Origin: Candidatus Nitronauta litoralis | GTDB lineage: Bacteria; Nitrospinota; Nitrospinia; Nitrospinales; Nitrospinaceae | Reading direction: 5' to 3' | Assembly: GCA_015698285.1 (NCBI GenBank) | Contig: CP048685.1 | Location: 1,922,001 to 1,986,000, forward strand | Length of the DNA stretch: 64,000 nt | Part shown: piece after piece, positions 34,112 to 43,596 of the stretch | How the letters are laid out: each line of letters begins with the position of its first letter | Numbering within the stretch: the first letter of the stretch is position 1 | The notes under the pieces: model-generated | What the model was told of the DNA's origin: nothing | What the model saw: only the letters and a program-made list of their open reading frames with translations | Database searches by the model: none | Position numbers and translations under genes: made by a program

Positions 34112-34978
34112 ATGCTCGCTTTTTCAAAAGACATCACTGACCGTGAATACACGCACCCGGAAGAAGAAAAGAATGCTAAATTTCAGCAGTTCATGGAAAA
34201 CTATCGCAAACTGAACCATGAACGACTGATTTATCATGCTCTTGAGCACGCAAAATCATATCTGGAAAAAAGCATCAACGATTTTCGTGGCGATGCGTCC
34301 AAACTGGAACCCTACATTCAACAGGCTTTTCCTAGTGCACACCGGTTCAGTGACCATGATGAGTTAACCCTCATGTTGAGAAAACTGATCAACGCTCACA
34401 ATGCCACCAACAACTGGTACAAGATGAACGGCTTTTACCTTAGTGTTGTGTACGATGCTCTTGAGCGATTTGTGAAGTTTTATAACCGTACACTTCGCGA
34501 ATCTCCCGAAAAAGCCAGGGAGTACGGTATTACCGAAGATAACGAAGTCGATTTTGACGACTGGGTTACCCTGTTTTTTCATGATCTTGATTTTTTTATC
34601 GGGCTTCCTTCCCAATATGTGCATTACATATTCATGAAGCGCAACCGTGAGATCGAAAAGTTTCTCAAGACAGAGCAGGATGCCGGCACTTCCCTTCAGG
34701 ACGCCGTTCAAAAGGCCAATGAAGAGTTTCACCTTGAACCTTCATCCATGAAGATCCTTCAGGGACAAAAAATCGATCAGAAAGATCTTGAGTTGTTTTA
34801 TACCTCGGTGGAAAACCCCATTTATGAACACTTGTATGACCCGAATTCCCCGGAAAGCCTGATGGATGGAGAATCTATAGTTGGCCTTGCCTTTTTCATG
34901 ACGTTCCAGTTTAAAGGCATGAGTGAAGCGGAGGCAGATTCGGTGATGAACGAAACAGGTGTCATATCTAAAAAGTAA
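34112..34978 (+). CDS. conserved-looking soluble protein of unknown function
   Basis: I do not recognise this 288-residue protein. It begins MLAFSKDITDREYTHPEEEKN and is rich in aromatic residues and helices (HERLIYHALEHAKSYLEKSIND, YKMNGFYLSVVYDALERFVKFYNR, DDWVTLFFHDLDFFIG). It has no signal peptide. Three HxxE/HD-like spots (EHAKSYLE, FFHDLDFF, NEEFHLE) could bind metal, but no known signature matches. It is followed by a stem-loop terminator and then the hflK operon, so it is probably a single-gene unit. Confidence 0.7.
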   Translation: MLAFSKDITDREYTHPEEEKNAKFQQFMENYRKLNHERLIYHALEHAKSYLEKSINDFRGDASKLEPYIQQAFPSAHRFSDHDELTLMLRKLINAHNATNNWYKMNGFYLSVVYDALERFVKFYNRTLRESPEKAREYGITEDNEVDFDDWVTLFFHDLDFFIGLPSQYVHYIFMKRNREIEKFLKTEQDAGTSLQDAVQKANEEFHLEPSSMKILQGQKIDQKDLELFYTSVENPIYEHLYDPNSPESLMDGESIVGLAFFMTFQFKGMSEAEADSVMNETGVISKK

Positions 34979-35083
34979 AAACGTGTTAAAATTAAAGTAA
35001 TTATTAAATGGCAGGTTATCCATGGGTGATTTTCGCCAGTGATTTCGCCAAGAAATTTTAAATTATTATCAGCCTATAAATGA

Positions 35084-35121
35084 CCTTCAAATGGTTTTTT
35101 TCTACCATTGAAGGCTTTTAA
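35084..35121 (+). terminator. stem-loop terminator before hflK
   Basis: CCTTCAAATGG pairs with CCATTGAAGG (one bulged A) around a T-rich loop, followed by CTTTTAATTAA. It probably ends the transcript of the unknown gene at 34112. Confidence 0.65.
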
Positions 35122-35155
35122 TTAATAACGAAAGGACAGGACACTGAAAACAAAT

Positions 35156-36244
35156 ATGGCCTGGGACGATTTACACGATCCAAATAATCAGGAACCCCCG
35201 CGCAATCCGCGCGGAAACCCGCCCGGTGGTGGATCAGGCGGAGGTGGAGGCGGCACTGGGGGAGGGCCCCAGTTTGAAATCCCCCAGTTTAAGGTGCCAA
35301 AGCTGAAAGGCTCCTCGGTAACGTTTGTTATTCTTTTCCTTTTAGCTCTCTGGATACTGCCCAGCGTGGCGTACTTTGTCGAGCAGGGTGAGGAAGGTGT
35401 GGTGGTGCGGTTTGGTAAATATGTTCGTAGCGCGCAACCCGGTCCTCACTTAAAGCTGCCTTCGCCTATTGAGCATGTTTATACGCCAAATGTTGATAGG
35501 GTGCGTGTAACGGAAATTGGATTCAGGAAAACCCGATCCGGTCAAATTAAAGATTTTCCGAACGAATCCTTAATGCTCACCGGAGACCAGAATATTGTCG
35601 ATATTGATCTGGTTGTGCAATGGAAAATTAACGACGCAAAAAACTTCCTTTTCAATGTACACGAACCAACGAAGGCGGTGCATAACGCTGCGGAAACCAC
35701 CTTGCGCGGTATTATCGGCCAACATATTATTGATAATGTTTTGACCACCGGCCGTACTGACATCCAGATCCAGCTTAAAAAAAGTATGCAGGATCTTCTC
35801 GATACCTATAACGCTGGAATAGAAATCACTCAAACCCAGCTCAAGGATGTAGATCCGCCAGCCCAGGTTGTCGCGGCATTTAACGATGTGACCAGTGCCA
35901 AGGAAGACAAAGAGCGGATGATTCATGAAGCGGAAGGTTACCGAAACGCAATTATCCCGGAGGCAAGGGGTAAGGCGGCGCAGGTTGTGCGAAAGGCCGA
36001 GGCATATAATCAGGAAGTGATCAAGAAAGCAGAGGGTGATGTTTCCCGTTTTCTCCAGCAGTATCAGGAATATAAAAAGGCACCGGAAATCACCCGGAAA
36101 CGAATCTATCTTGAAACCATGGAAGAAGTATTCCCGAACGTGAACAAGTTTGTGGTTCCGGAAAAAGGCGGCGGGGTACTGCCTATTCTCCCTCTAAACA
36201 ACAGCCTGAACGATTCCCTCACCGGAACCCAGGGTAGAAAATGA
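35156..36244 (+). CDS. hflK: FtsH protease modulator HflK
   Basis: SPFH/band-7 membrane protein forming a large complex with HflC around the FtsH protease in the inner membrane. The N-terminus is Pro/Gly-rich (PGGGSGGGGGGTGGG), as in other HflK proteins. One membrane helix lies at about 55-75 (VTFVILFLLALWILPSVAYF). The band-7 domain follows (EEGVVVRFGKYVRSAQPGPHLKLPSPIE), then a coiled-coil EAEGYRNAIIPEARGKAAQVVRKAEAY. It is 362 residues long. It is followed by hflC after 23 bp. Confidence 0.95.
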   Translation: MAWDDLHDPNNQEPPRNPRGNPPGGGSGGGGGGTGGGPQFEIPQFKVPKLKGSSVTFVILFLLALWILPSVAYFVEQGEEGVVVRFGKYVRSAQPGPHLKLPSPIEHVYTPNVDRVRVTEIGFRKTRSGQIKDFPNESLMLTGDQNIVDIDLVVQWKINDAKNFLFNVHEPTKAVHNAAETTLRGIIGQHIIDNVLTTGRTDIQIQLKKSMQDLLDTYNAGIEITQTQLKDVDPPAQVVAAFNDVTSAKEDKERMIHEAEGYRNAIIPEARGKAAQVVRKAEAYNQEVIKKAEGDVSRFLQQYQEYKKAPEITRKRIYLETMEEVFPNVNKFVVPEKGGGVLPILPLNNSLNDSLTGTQGRK

Positions 36245-36267
36245 AACTTCATGAAAGGCTCATCTGA

Positions 36268-37116
36268 ATGAAACCTGGAAAGTTAATATTTCTAGCAATT
36301 GTCGGGCTTGTTCTTTACGGGTCCATGTTCACCGTCGACATGAAGCAGCATGCCATTGTCCTTGAATTGGGTGCTTTTGAGAAAACAATCAGTGAGCCCG
36401 GTCTGTACTTTAAAAAACCCCTTATCCAGGATGTTACCTATTTCCCAAAACAACTCCTGGTGAGTGATGCCGAGCCTGCCGAGTTGATTACCCTCGACAA
36501 GAAAAATTTACAGATCGACAATTACTCCATGTGGCGAATTGTTGATCCGTTGAAATTTCTGAAAACCGTGCGCACTATTAATAGTGCCGCTTCGAGGTTG
36601 GACGATATCATTAATTCCGAACTTCGGGTGGAACTCAGTAACCACGACCTGATCGACGTTGTGACCAAGACGCGCGAAGAAATAATGGAAAAGGTTGCAA
36701 AAGAATCGGCTCAAAAAGTGACGGAAATGGGAATTGAGGTCATCGATGTCCGCATCAAGCGTGCCGACCTGCCGGGCAAGATTGCTGACTCGGTTTTTGA
36801 TCGTATGCGTACAGAGCGCCAGCGTATCGCGCGCGAGTACCGGTCAGAAGGAAATGAAGAGGCTACCAAGATCCGTGCGACCACGGACAAGGAAAAAGTT
36901 ATTCTCCTCGCTCAGGCCTACAAAGAAGAGCAGAAAATTCGCGGTGAAGGAGACGGACGCGCAACAAAGATTTACGCAGACGCTTTCAATCAGGATCCGG
37001 AATTTTATTCTTTTATCCGGTCAATGCAGGCTTACAAGAATTCGTTCAAATCGGATACGACTATTTTATTGTCCGAGAAAAGCGACTTCCTGGAGTTTTT
37101 AAACAAAGATCATTGA
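36268..37116 (+). CDS. hflC: FtsH protease modulator HflC
   Basis: Partner of HflK. A signal-anchor helix at about 5-22 (LIFLAIVGLVLYGSMFTVD) is followed by the band-7 domain (KQHAIVLELGAFEKTISEPGLYFKKPLIQDV) and the conserved VIDVRIKRADLPGKIADSVFDRMRTERQRIAREYRSEG segment. The 282-residue length is normal. It is in an operon with hflK. A short Pro-rich ORF and trkA follow almost without a gap. Confidence 0.95.
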   Translation: MKPGKLIFLAIVGLVLYGSMFTVDMKQHAIVLELGAFEKTISEPGLYFKKPLIQDVTYFPKQLLVSDAEPAELITLDKKNLQIDNYSMWRIVDPLKFLKTVRTINSAASRLDDIINSELRVELSNHDLIDVVTKTREEIMEKVAKESAQKVTEMGIEVIDVRIKRADLPGKIADSVFDRMRTERQRIAREYRSEGNEEATKIRATTDKEKVILLAQAYKEEQKIRGEGDGRATKIYADAFNQDPEFYSFIRSMQAYKNSFKSDTTILLSEKSDFLEFLNKDH

Positions 37117-37118
37117 TC

Positions 37119-37205
37119 ATGGACGTCCCAAGTCCCCATTCCCCTAAAGTTCAAGAGCCCGACCCGGAACCCGACCAACCTCCACCGGCTGAGGTCACTC
37201 TATGA
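37119..37205 (+). CDS. possible 28-codon Pro/Glu-rich peptide between hflC and trkA
   Basis: ATG at 37119 opens a 28-codon frame (MDVPSPHSPKVQEPDPEP, then DQPPPAEVTL) whose TGA overlaps the trkA ATG as ATGA. It starts 2 nt after the hflC stop. It lacks a strong ribosome site, so translation would depend on coupling from hflC. It could be a peptide in its own right, a coupling device, or a remnant of a longer trkA N-terminus. No hydrophobic segment. Confidence 0.35.
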   Translation: MDVPSPHSPKVQEPDPEPDQPPPAEVTL

Positions 37206-38575
37206 GTGATGCCAGGAATGTGGTTATCGTTGGAGCGGGTATTGTTGGTTTTAATCTGGCCCAGGAGTTATCGCAGGAAGGTCATGATATTGCCATCATC
37301 GATCGGGACAAAAAGAAAATCAAACTGATCTCTGAGAAGCTTGACGCTCTGGCAATCCACGGAAATGCCTGCCTGCCCAGCGTCCTCATGAAAGCTCGAA
37401 TCAAACAGGCCGACATTGTAATCGCTGTTACCGAAAAAGATGAAGTTAATCTGATGGTCTGCTTTCTCAGCCATAAGTTTAACGTGCCCCAGCGACTTGC
37501 GCGCTTACGCCACATGGAGTTTACTAACGAAAGCCGGATTTTTACCCCGGAAGAGTTGTACGTTGATCAGGCCATCAACCCGGGCGAAATCATCATCGAT
37601 TCGATCACTAAAATCATTAAAACTCCTGGTGCCAATAACGTTGCAGACTTTGGCAACGGGGAAATTTTACTCCGTGGCTTTGATGTTCCGGAAAATGCCC
37701 CACTCGCGGGCAAGACGCTGGAAGAGATCACAGCGGTGGCCGAGTTCAACTGTTTTCAGATTGTCGCGATTGTGCATGAGGGTGAAATGATTCTGCCGGT
37801 CCCAAGTGACATGATCAATGTTGGGGACAAAATCTTCATCCTTGTGGATAAGGAAATGTTGCCGCTGGTGTTGCCAATGCTTAACCGGCAAGTGGACGAA
37901 ATCCAGAAAGTGGTAATCTTCAGTGCCAACCGGTTGGCCATCCAGCTTGCGGAAGCGCTGGAAAAGTTTATTCCCGATGTGTCTCTCATAGAACCCGATC
38001 TGGATATGGCCAATACGGCTGCAGACAGACTGAGCAAGGCGGTGGTGTTGCATGGTAGCGGAACTGATCCGGATCTTTTGAACGATATCAACATTCAGGA
38101 GGCTGATCTGTTTTTATCTTTATCAAGCGATGATGAAGACAATATTCTGGCGGCCCTCCTGGCCAAACGACATGGCGCGAAACGCAATGTGGTGCTCACT
38201 CAGGATCCCGATTACCTGCCGATTCTAGATTCCATTGGTATGGATATCACCATCAACCCGCGCCTGATCACGGTCAGTGCTTTACTGAAACACCTGCGAC
38301 GTGGGCAGGTTTCTTCGGTGTATAAACTGATTGAAGGAGAAGCGGAAGTCATCGAAATAATCCCGACGGAAGAATCGTCAGTGCTCGGAAAAAAAACCAG
38401 TAAATTAAAATTACCCGATCATGCCCGGCTGGGAGCGATTCTGCGCGATGGAGAAATGGTGGTACCGAATGGTGCAACCACCATTGAAAAGGGGGATACG
38501 GTCATTGTCATCACCCTCCCGGACAGTATTGAAAAAATTGAAAAAATTTTCGCAAAGAGGACGTTCTTTACGTAG
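37202..38575 (+). CDS. trkA: Trk potassium uptake regulatory protein TrkA
   Basis: Peripheral NAD-binding regulator of the Trk potassium channel. The 457 residues hold two RCK units: the first with VVIVGAGIVGFNLAQEL (about 6-22) and a TrkA_C half (ILLRGFDVPENAPLAGKTLEEI), the second with VVIFSANRLAIQLAEALEKF near 235 and a final TrkA_C (AEVIEIIPTEESSVLGKKTSKLKL). The second dinucleotide loop lacks the full GxGxxG, as is common in TrkA. trkH starts 4 bp after its stop. Confidence 0.95.
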   Translation: MSDARNVVIVGAGIVGFNLAQELSQEGHDIAIIDRDKKKIKLISEKLDALAIHGNACLPSVLMKARIKQADIVIAVTEKDEVNLMVCFLSHKFNVPQRLARLRHMEFTNESRIFTPEELYVDQAINPGEIIIDSITKIIKTPGANNVADFGNGEILLRGFDVPENAPLAGKTLEEITAVAEFNCFQIVAIVHEGEMILPVPSDMINVGDKIFILVDKEMLPLVLPMLNRQVDEIQKVVIFSANRLAIQLAEALEKFIPDVSLIEPDLDMANTAADRLSKAVVLHGSGTDPDLLNDINIQEADLFLSLSSDDEDNILAALLAKRHGAKRNVVLTQDPDYLPILDSIGMDITINPRLITVSALLKHLRRGQVSSVYKLIEGEAEVIEIIPTEESSVLGKKTSKLKLPDHARLGAILRDGEMVVPNGATTIEKGDTVIVITLPDSIEKIEKIFAKRTFFT

Positions 38576-38578
38576 CCG

Positions 38579-40051
38579 ATGAACATCCGCGCCATCCTAA
38601 ATGTAGTTGGCATCCTTCTTATCCTGCTGGCAGTCATCCTGATCCTGCCAATCGCAGTCTCTCTTATATATGATGACCCGGCAATCCCGGACCATATGGG
38701 CGAGACGACAGCGTTCGGCCTCGCTTCCTTCCTGTCCGGGGCCTGCGGTGTTTTCATGTGGAAGATGTTCCCATCAGGTATTGACCACTTGCGGGACCGT
38801 GAAGGTTTTGCCATCGTGGGTTTTGCCTGGGTCACCATCGTATTTTTTGGTGCACTCCCTCTATATTTAACCGGTGCCTGCCCTCAGTTTGTGGACGCCT
38901 ATTTTGAGTCGATGAGTGGTTTCACCACTACCGGGGCATCTGTCCTGAAGGCTATCGACCCCTTGCCTCACGGGATTCTGTTCTGGCGCAATCTCATGCA
39001 GTGGATGGGAGGGATGGGAATCATCCTCTTGTCCCTTGCTATTTTTCCCGCCCTGGGAATCGGCAGCTTCCATTTGTTTAAAGCGGAAATTCCTGGCGGA
39101 TCGACTGTTGAGCGCATGTTGCCAAGACTTGCGGAGACAGCAAAAGTATTGTGGAAAACCTACGTAGTCTTAACGCTTGCGGAAATGGTCCTGCTGATGA
39201 TCGGCGGGATGAGTGGTTTTGACGCGTTGTGTCATTCCTTTTCGACAGTAGCCACTGGTGGGTTCAGCCCCCACACGGCCAGTGTGGCGCATTTCGATAA
39301 CCTGTACTTTGAAACGATCATCCTGATATTTATGGTGCTGGGTGGGATTAACTTCGCCCTGCACTATCATCTCCTGCATGGGAATTTCCAGGTGGTGTTT
39401 AGCAATCCGGAATTGCGTTTCTACCTCGGGCTGTTGGTGGCAGGTGTTTTATTCGCAACAGTAGGGCTGAATGCCCACTTCCCTGAGTACGGAATCGGGC
39501 AGTCGCTCCGATATGCATCCTTTAATGTGGTGTCCATCAACACAACCACCGGGTATGCGACCCACGATTTCAACATGTGGCCGGGGTATTTGAAATTATT
39601 TTTGCTGATCATCATGATGGTCGGGGGATGCGCCGGGTCGACCAGTGGTTCATTCAAGGCGATCCGTATCATCATTTTGTTCAAGGTTATCATGCGCGAA
39701 TTCCAGAAACTGATCCACCCGCGCGCGGTCATTCCTATCAAGGTCGCAGGAAAAACCCTCGACCCTGACCACGTTATGAATGTGGTTGCGCTATCAGGGT
39801 TGTTCATCGGCATCGCCACCTTCAGTTCACTTTGTCTGACTTTTATCGGAGTGGATTTGACCAGTGCGGTTTCGGCCTCCATTGCAACCTTGTTCAATAT
39901 TGGTCCGGGTTTGGGAAGCGTGGGACCGGTGGCGAACTACGCCGAAATGCCGGTAATAGGCAAATGGATGTTGACCCTGTGGATGCTGATGGGCCGCCTC
40001 GAAATCTTCGGGATCATGTTGCTGTTCTTTCCGGTTACCTGGAGAAAATAG
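38579..40051 (+). CDS. trkH: Trk potassium uptake channel subunit TrkH
   Basis: Potassium-translocating membrane subunit working with TrkA. Four selectivity-filter loops can be read in the 490 residues: TTTGAS, ATGGFS, TTGYAT and IGPGLG, each between paired membrane helices, as in SKT-family channels. The N-terminal helices (MNIRAILNVVGILLILLAVILILPIAVSL) are typical. It is directly downstream of trkA. An inverted repeat TCCTGA/TCAGGA lies just after its stop, without a good U-run. Confidence 0.95.
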   Translation: MNIRAILNVVGILLILLAVILILPIAVSLIYDDPAIPDHMGETTAFGLASFLSGACGVFMWKMFPSGIDHLRDREGFAIVGFAWVTIVFFGALPLYLTGACPQFVDAYFESMSGFTTTGASVLKAIDPLPHGILFWRNLMQWMGGMGIILLSLAIFPALGIGSFHLFKAEIPGGSTVERMLPRLAETAKVLWKTYVVLTLAEMVLLMIGGMSGFDALCHSFSTVATGGFSPHTASVAHFDNLYFETIILIFMVLGGINFALHYHLLHGNFQVVFSNPELRFYLGLLVAGVLFATVGLNAHFPEYGIGQSLRYASFNVVSINTTTGYATHDFNMWPGYLKLFLLIIMMVGGCAGSTSGSFKAIRIIILFKVIMREFQKLIHPRAVIPIKVAGKTLDPDHVMNVVALSGLFIGIATFSSLCLTFIGVDLTSAVSASIATLFNIGPGLGSVGPVANYAEMPVIGKWMLTLWMLMGRLEIFGIMLLFFPVTWRK

Positions 40052-40220
40052 CTTTCTTCCTTCCTTTTGACTCCTGAGTTTTTTCCAATTCAGGAAAAGT
40101 GAAAATCAGATACTTAAAAAAAGTTTCCTGGCCGCCTTCCGTAGAGCACCATAAAACAGTAGGGATTTTTGATTTTTTCCCTTAGATTATACGTGAGGGT
40201 AATTTTTATGGGAGATTGTT

Positions 40221-41642
40221 ATGTCGGCTGCACATGAAGAAAAGAGTTTTCGAGAAAACGTCAATCTGACTTTTGATATTGCGGCATCCACGCTCGATAT
40301 CCCTGAGGGATTGGGATATTACATTAAGGGTGTGAATAATGTTTATCAGGTACGTTTTCCAGTCAAGATAAATGGCAAAGTGGAGAGCTTCATCGGATGG
40401 CGGGCTGTTCATAGCGACCACCGGTTGCCGGCCAAGGGAGGTATCCGGTTTTCACCCATGGTCAACCAGGATGAAGTCGAGGCGCTGGCAGCTCTGATGT
40501 CTTATAAGTGCGCGCTGGTCAATGTTCCCTTCGGTGGTTCCAAGGGCGGGCTGGTGGTCAATCCAAAAGACTATGACGAAGAGGCGATGGAGAAAATCAC
40601 TCGCAGGTTTGCGTTTGAATTGATCCGCAAAGACTATATCAATCCTGCAATCAATGTCCCCGCACCGGATATGGGTACCGGAGCGCGGGAAATGGCGTGG
40701 ATTGCCAGTACCTATGCAGCTCAAAAAACAGGAGATGTGAATCACCTGGGTTGTGTTACCGGGAAACCGGTATCGCAGGGGGGAATCCGCGGCAGGACCG
40801 AAGCGACTGGTCGGGGAGTGGTGTTTGGCTTACGCGAATTTTTCCGCCACTCGGAAGATGTTAAAGAAGCGCGGATGGAAGGCAGCCTGGAAGGCAAACG
40901 AGTGATCGTGCAAGGGCTGGGAAATGTTGGTTTCCATACCGCAAAGATTTTGCAGGAAGAAGATGGCGCCAAAATTATCGGTATCGTCGAATGGGATGGA
41001 GCGATCTTGAATCCTGAGGGATTCGACATTGAGCATGTGGCGCAGTACAAATTAAATATTGGAGGATTAAGAGGTTATTCTCAGGGGACATTTGTCGAGG
41101 ATGGCTCCAGGGTATTGGAGCAGGAATGTGACATCCTGATTCCTGCAGCCATGGAAGGTGTGATCAATGCTCATAATGCGACTCACATCAAAGCAAAACT
41201 GATTGCCGAGGCGGCGAACGGCCCTGTCACCTTCGATGCAGAAATGATCCTGCGCGATATGGGTGTGGTGATGATTCCCGATATTTACCTGAACGCCGGT
41301 GGTGTGGTGGTGTCCTATTTTGAATGGATCAAGAACCTGTCGCATATCCGGTTTGGTCGGATGACACGACGGTGGGAGGAAGGGCAAAACGCCCTGTTGC
41401 TGGAGGCAATCGAAAAATCCGGAGGAAAGGTTCCGGATGATCTCAAGTTAAAACTTCAACAGGGAGCCAGCGAGCTGGAACTGGTGCGGTCCGGACTGGA
41501 CGATTCCATGCGCGAAGCGTTTCAGAGTGTGCGCGAAATTTACTGGTCGAACGACAAGGTGCACTCATACCGCATCGCGGCAATGGCGTTGTCGATTGAG
41601 AAGATCGCCATTAGTTATCAGGAAATGGGTGTGTATCCGTAA
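40221..41642 (+). CDS. glutamate dehydrogenase (Glu/Leu/Phe/Val dehydrogenase family)
   Basis: NAD(P)-dependent oxidative deamination of glutamate, or the reverse ammonium assimilation. The 473-residue protein has LPAKGGIRFSPMVN (substrate Lys) near 75, the catalytic NVPFGGSKGGLVVNP near 100, and the APDMGTGAREMAW loop. A Rossmann domain has RVIVQGLGNVGFHTAKIL near 230. Final helices carry NAGGVVVSYFEWIKN. Family membership is secure; glutamate is the likeliest substrate but branched-chain activity cannot be excluded. GGGAGA precedes the ATG. It is a single-gene unit ended by the terminator at 41687. Confidence 0.92.
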   Translation: MSAAHEEKSFRENVNLTFDIAASTLDIPEGLGYYIKGVNNVYQVRFPVKINGKVESFIGWRAVHSDHRLPAKGGIRFSPMVNQDEVEALAALMSYKCALVNVPFGGSKGGLVVNPKDYDEEAMEKITRRFAFELIRKDYINPAINVPAPDMGTGAREMAWIASTYAAQKTGDVNHLGCVTGKPVSQGGIRGRTEATGRGVVFGLREFFRHSEDVKEARMEGSLEGKRVIVQGLGNVGFHTAKILQEEDGAKIIGIVEWDGAILNPEGFDIEHVAQYKLNIGGLRGYSQGTFVEDGSRVLEQECDILIPAAMEGVINAHNATHIKAKLIAEAANGPVTFDAEMILRDMGVVMIPDIYLNAGGVVVSYFEWIKNLSHIRFGRMTRRWEEGQNALLLEAIEKSGGKVPDDLKLKLQQGASELELVRSGLDDSMREAFQSVREIYWSNDKVHSYRIAAMALSIEKIAISYQEMGVYP

Positions 41643-41686
41643 CACTTTTGGAAAATTCATTTATCTTCATTCTATTTGGACAATGT

Positions 41687-41728
41687 GCTCCCTCACCAAA
41701 ACGGGTGGAGGGGGCGTTGTTTTTTTTA
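41687..41728 (+). terminator. intrinsic terminator after glutamate dehydrogenase
   Basis: GCTCCCTC pairs with GAGGGGGC around a short CACC/GGGTG inner stem, and is followed by GTTGTTTTTTTTATA. A good U-run makes this a likely Rho-independent terminator. Confidence 0.8.
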
Positions 41729-41829
41729 TAAATTTTAATGGGCCTTAAAGTGCTCCGTTTTTTGAATGCTAAACCAAAGATGTTTCCCTATTCCTTCCTG
41801 AAAAAGCAAACTGACGATATACTCTAAGC

Positions 41830-42060
41830 TTGATTTTAACAGGCTGGCTTTTGAAAACTTTTGCCAATTTAAAAATATTTACAGGTACCTTCATCGGCTT
41901 GATTTTGATGCTCCCCATCTGGCCGGTAGAGGGGTTGTGGTTCGGCCTGCCCGCGTGGGCAGTGCTCTGCGTACTGGGCTGTGCAGCGACTTCCTGCTGG
42001 ATCGCCTGGGCCGCGCTTTTCCGCTGGCGCGAGCTGGAAGGAACCGATCCCGTTGACTGA
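41830..42060 (+). CDS. small two-helix membrane protein, probable accessory subunit of the SSS transporter
   Basis: A 76-residue protein with two hydrophobic segments (about 17-33 and 39-62), ending WRELEGTDPVD. Small two-helix proteins of the DUF3311/YhdT type are often encoded directly before sodium:solute symporters such as PanF, and this gene has that position and size. The start is TTG at 41830; a second TTG seven codons later is possible. Its stop lies inside the ribosome-site/start region of the transporter, implying translational coupling. Assignment to a named family is inference. Confidence 0.6.
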   Translation: MILTGWLLKTFANLKIFTGTFIGLILMLPIWPVEGLWFGLPAWAVLCVLGCAATSCWIAWAALFRWRELEGTDPVD

Positions 42061-43534
42061 GCTGCCGTTCGGCCCCGGTGCTCTTTGGGTGGTCGCTCTT
42101 TACCTTTGCGGACTGCTCGTCATCGGCGCAGTGGCCTATCGCAGTCGGCGCGAGGAAAGCCTCGGCGATTTTTATCTGGGCGGACGCAGCATGGGCCTTG
42201 CGGTATTGTTTCTCACCCTCTACGCAACCCAATACAGCGGCAACACCCTCTTCGGTTTTTCTGGTGCGGCGTACCGACAGGGTCTGGGTTTTCTGGTATG
42301 TGTGCCGTTCATGACAGCCATCGTGCTGGCCTATTTACTGCTGGCTCCGAAACTGTATAAGCAAAGCCGCGCACACGAATTCATCACCCCCGGCGATTAC
42401 ATCGAACAGCGGTTTCAAAGTCCGGCCCTGCGCATCGCCGTCACCCTCATTATGATTTACGTCCTTTGCAATTTCACCCTGGCGCAGATGAAAACCCTCG
42501 GCACTGCATTCGAGGGCATTTCCCAGGGCCGCGTACCGATGTGGGTGGGTGTGATTGGTCTCGCACTCATCATGCTGGTTTACGAATCCCTGGGGGGTAT
42601 GCGCAGTGTAGCGTGGACCGATGTTTTGCAGGGCGGCATTTTGATGACAGGTTTCTGTTTATTGCTTTTCATGGCATTTCAGCATCTTGGCGATCTGCCT
42701 TCTGCAATCAAAACGTTGGCTGAAAACCCGGACACGCGTCCCAAGGTACTTGCACCAGATGCGGAAGGTACCCGCACCTGGCTCAGCTTTATCCTGATGG
42801 TGGGACTGGGCGGCTCGATTTACCCGCAGGCGATTCAACGTTTGTACGCGGCGGGAAATTCGGACACCCTGCGCCGGTCACTGGCCTTGATGGGCTTCAT
42901 GCCCCTCATCACCGCATTGATCGCTGTGACAGTTGGAGTGTTGATGGCAGCGCATCACCCGAACCTTGGCGCAGGTTTGTCGTCCAATACGGTGCCGTCG
43001 GAGACGGCGCTGACCCAATTGTGCTTTGAGGTCATGCAGGCCTCGGCGTTTGGATACTGGCTGGTGGTGATTTTGTTTGCCGCGATTCTGGCAGCTGTGA
43101 TGTCTACCGCCGATTCAGCCTTGCTTTCGATCAGTTCCATGGTGACCCGTGATGTTTATGGTCGGTTTATAAATCCCGATGCCAGCCAGCAACAGCTGAC
43201 CCGGCTGGGTCGCTGGGTCACGGTGGTGATGATGGTTCCCATTGTTCTATTGGCATTGACATATGAAGGAACGCTCATTCAGTTGTTAAAAATTAAGTTC
43301 GATCTGCTCATTCAGTGTGTACCGGCTTTCTTCCTGGGGGTGCACCTGCAGAATTTAAATTCCCGTGCTGTTCTTTTTGGTCTTATTGCCGGTGTTGTGA
43401 CCTCTCTAAGCCTGATCGTGGCAGGTTATAGTACGCTGTGGGGATTCCACTCGGGGATATGGGGGCTGGCCCTGAATCTGTTGGTTTGCACGGCGGGTTC
43501 GCTGTTTTTAAAAAATTCCAACATCCCCCACTAA
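42053..43534 (+). CDS. sodium:solute symporter, SSS family
   Basis: Inner-membrane sodium-coupled carrier of about 493 residues. Hallmarks are DFYLGGRSMGLAVLFLTLYATQYSGNTLFGFSGAAYRQG near the start, YESLGGMRSVAWTDVLQGGIL near 185, and AVMSTADSALLSISSMVTRDVY near 350. About 13 helices are predicted. TTG at 42053 (LTELPFGPGALWVV) is chosen over the longer frame from 41981 because GGAAGGAACC lies just upstream and the extra residues are not family-like. It overlaps the end of the small membrane protein gene. Substrate (pantothenate, proline, acetate or other) is not determinable. Confidence 0.88.
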   Translation: MTELPFGPGALWVVALYLCGLLVIGAVAYRSRREESLGDFYLGGRSMGLAVLFLTLYATQYSGNTLFGFSGAAYRQGLGFLVCVPFMTAIVLAYLLLAPKLYKQSRAHEFITPGDYIEQRFQSPALRIAVTLIMIYVLCNFTLAQMKTLGTAFEGISQGRVPMWVGVIGLALIMLVYESLGGMRSVAWTDVLQGGILMTGFCLLLFMAFQHLGDLPSAIKTLAENPDTRPKVLAPDAEGTRTWLSFILMVGLGGSIYPQAIQRLYAAGNSDTLRRSLALMGFMPLITALIAVTVGVLMAAHHPNLGAGLSSNTVPSETALTQLCFEVMQASAFGYWLVVILFAAILAAVMSTADSALLSISSMVTRDVYGRFINPDASQQQLTRLGRWVTVVMMVPIVLLALTYEGTLIQLLKIKFDLLIQCVPAFFLGVHLQNLNSRAVLFGLIAGVVTSLSLIVAGYSTLWGFHSGIWGLALNLLVCTAGSLFLKNSNIPH

Positions 43535-43596
43535 AATGGTACACTGCGTCCCTTCCAATTTTATTTTGGTATATAACCCCTGCAAATTTTGAAAGC

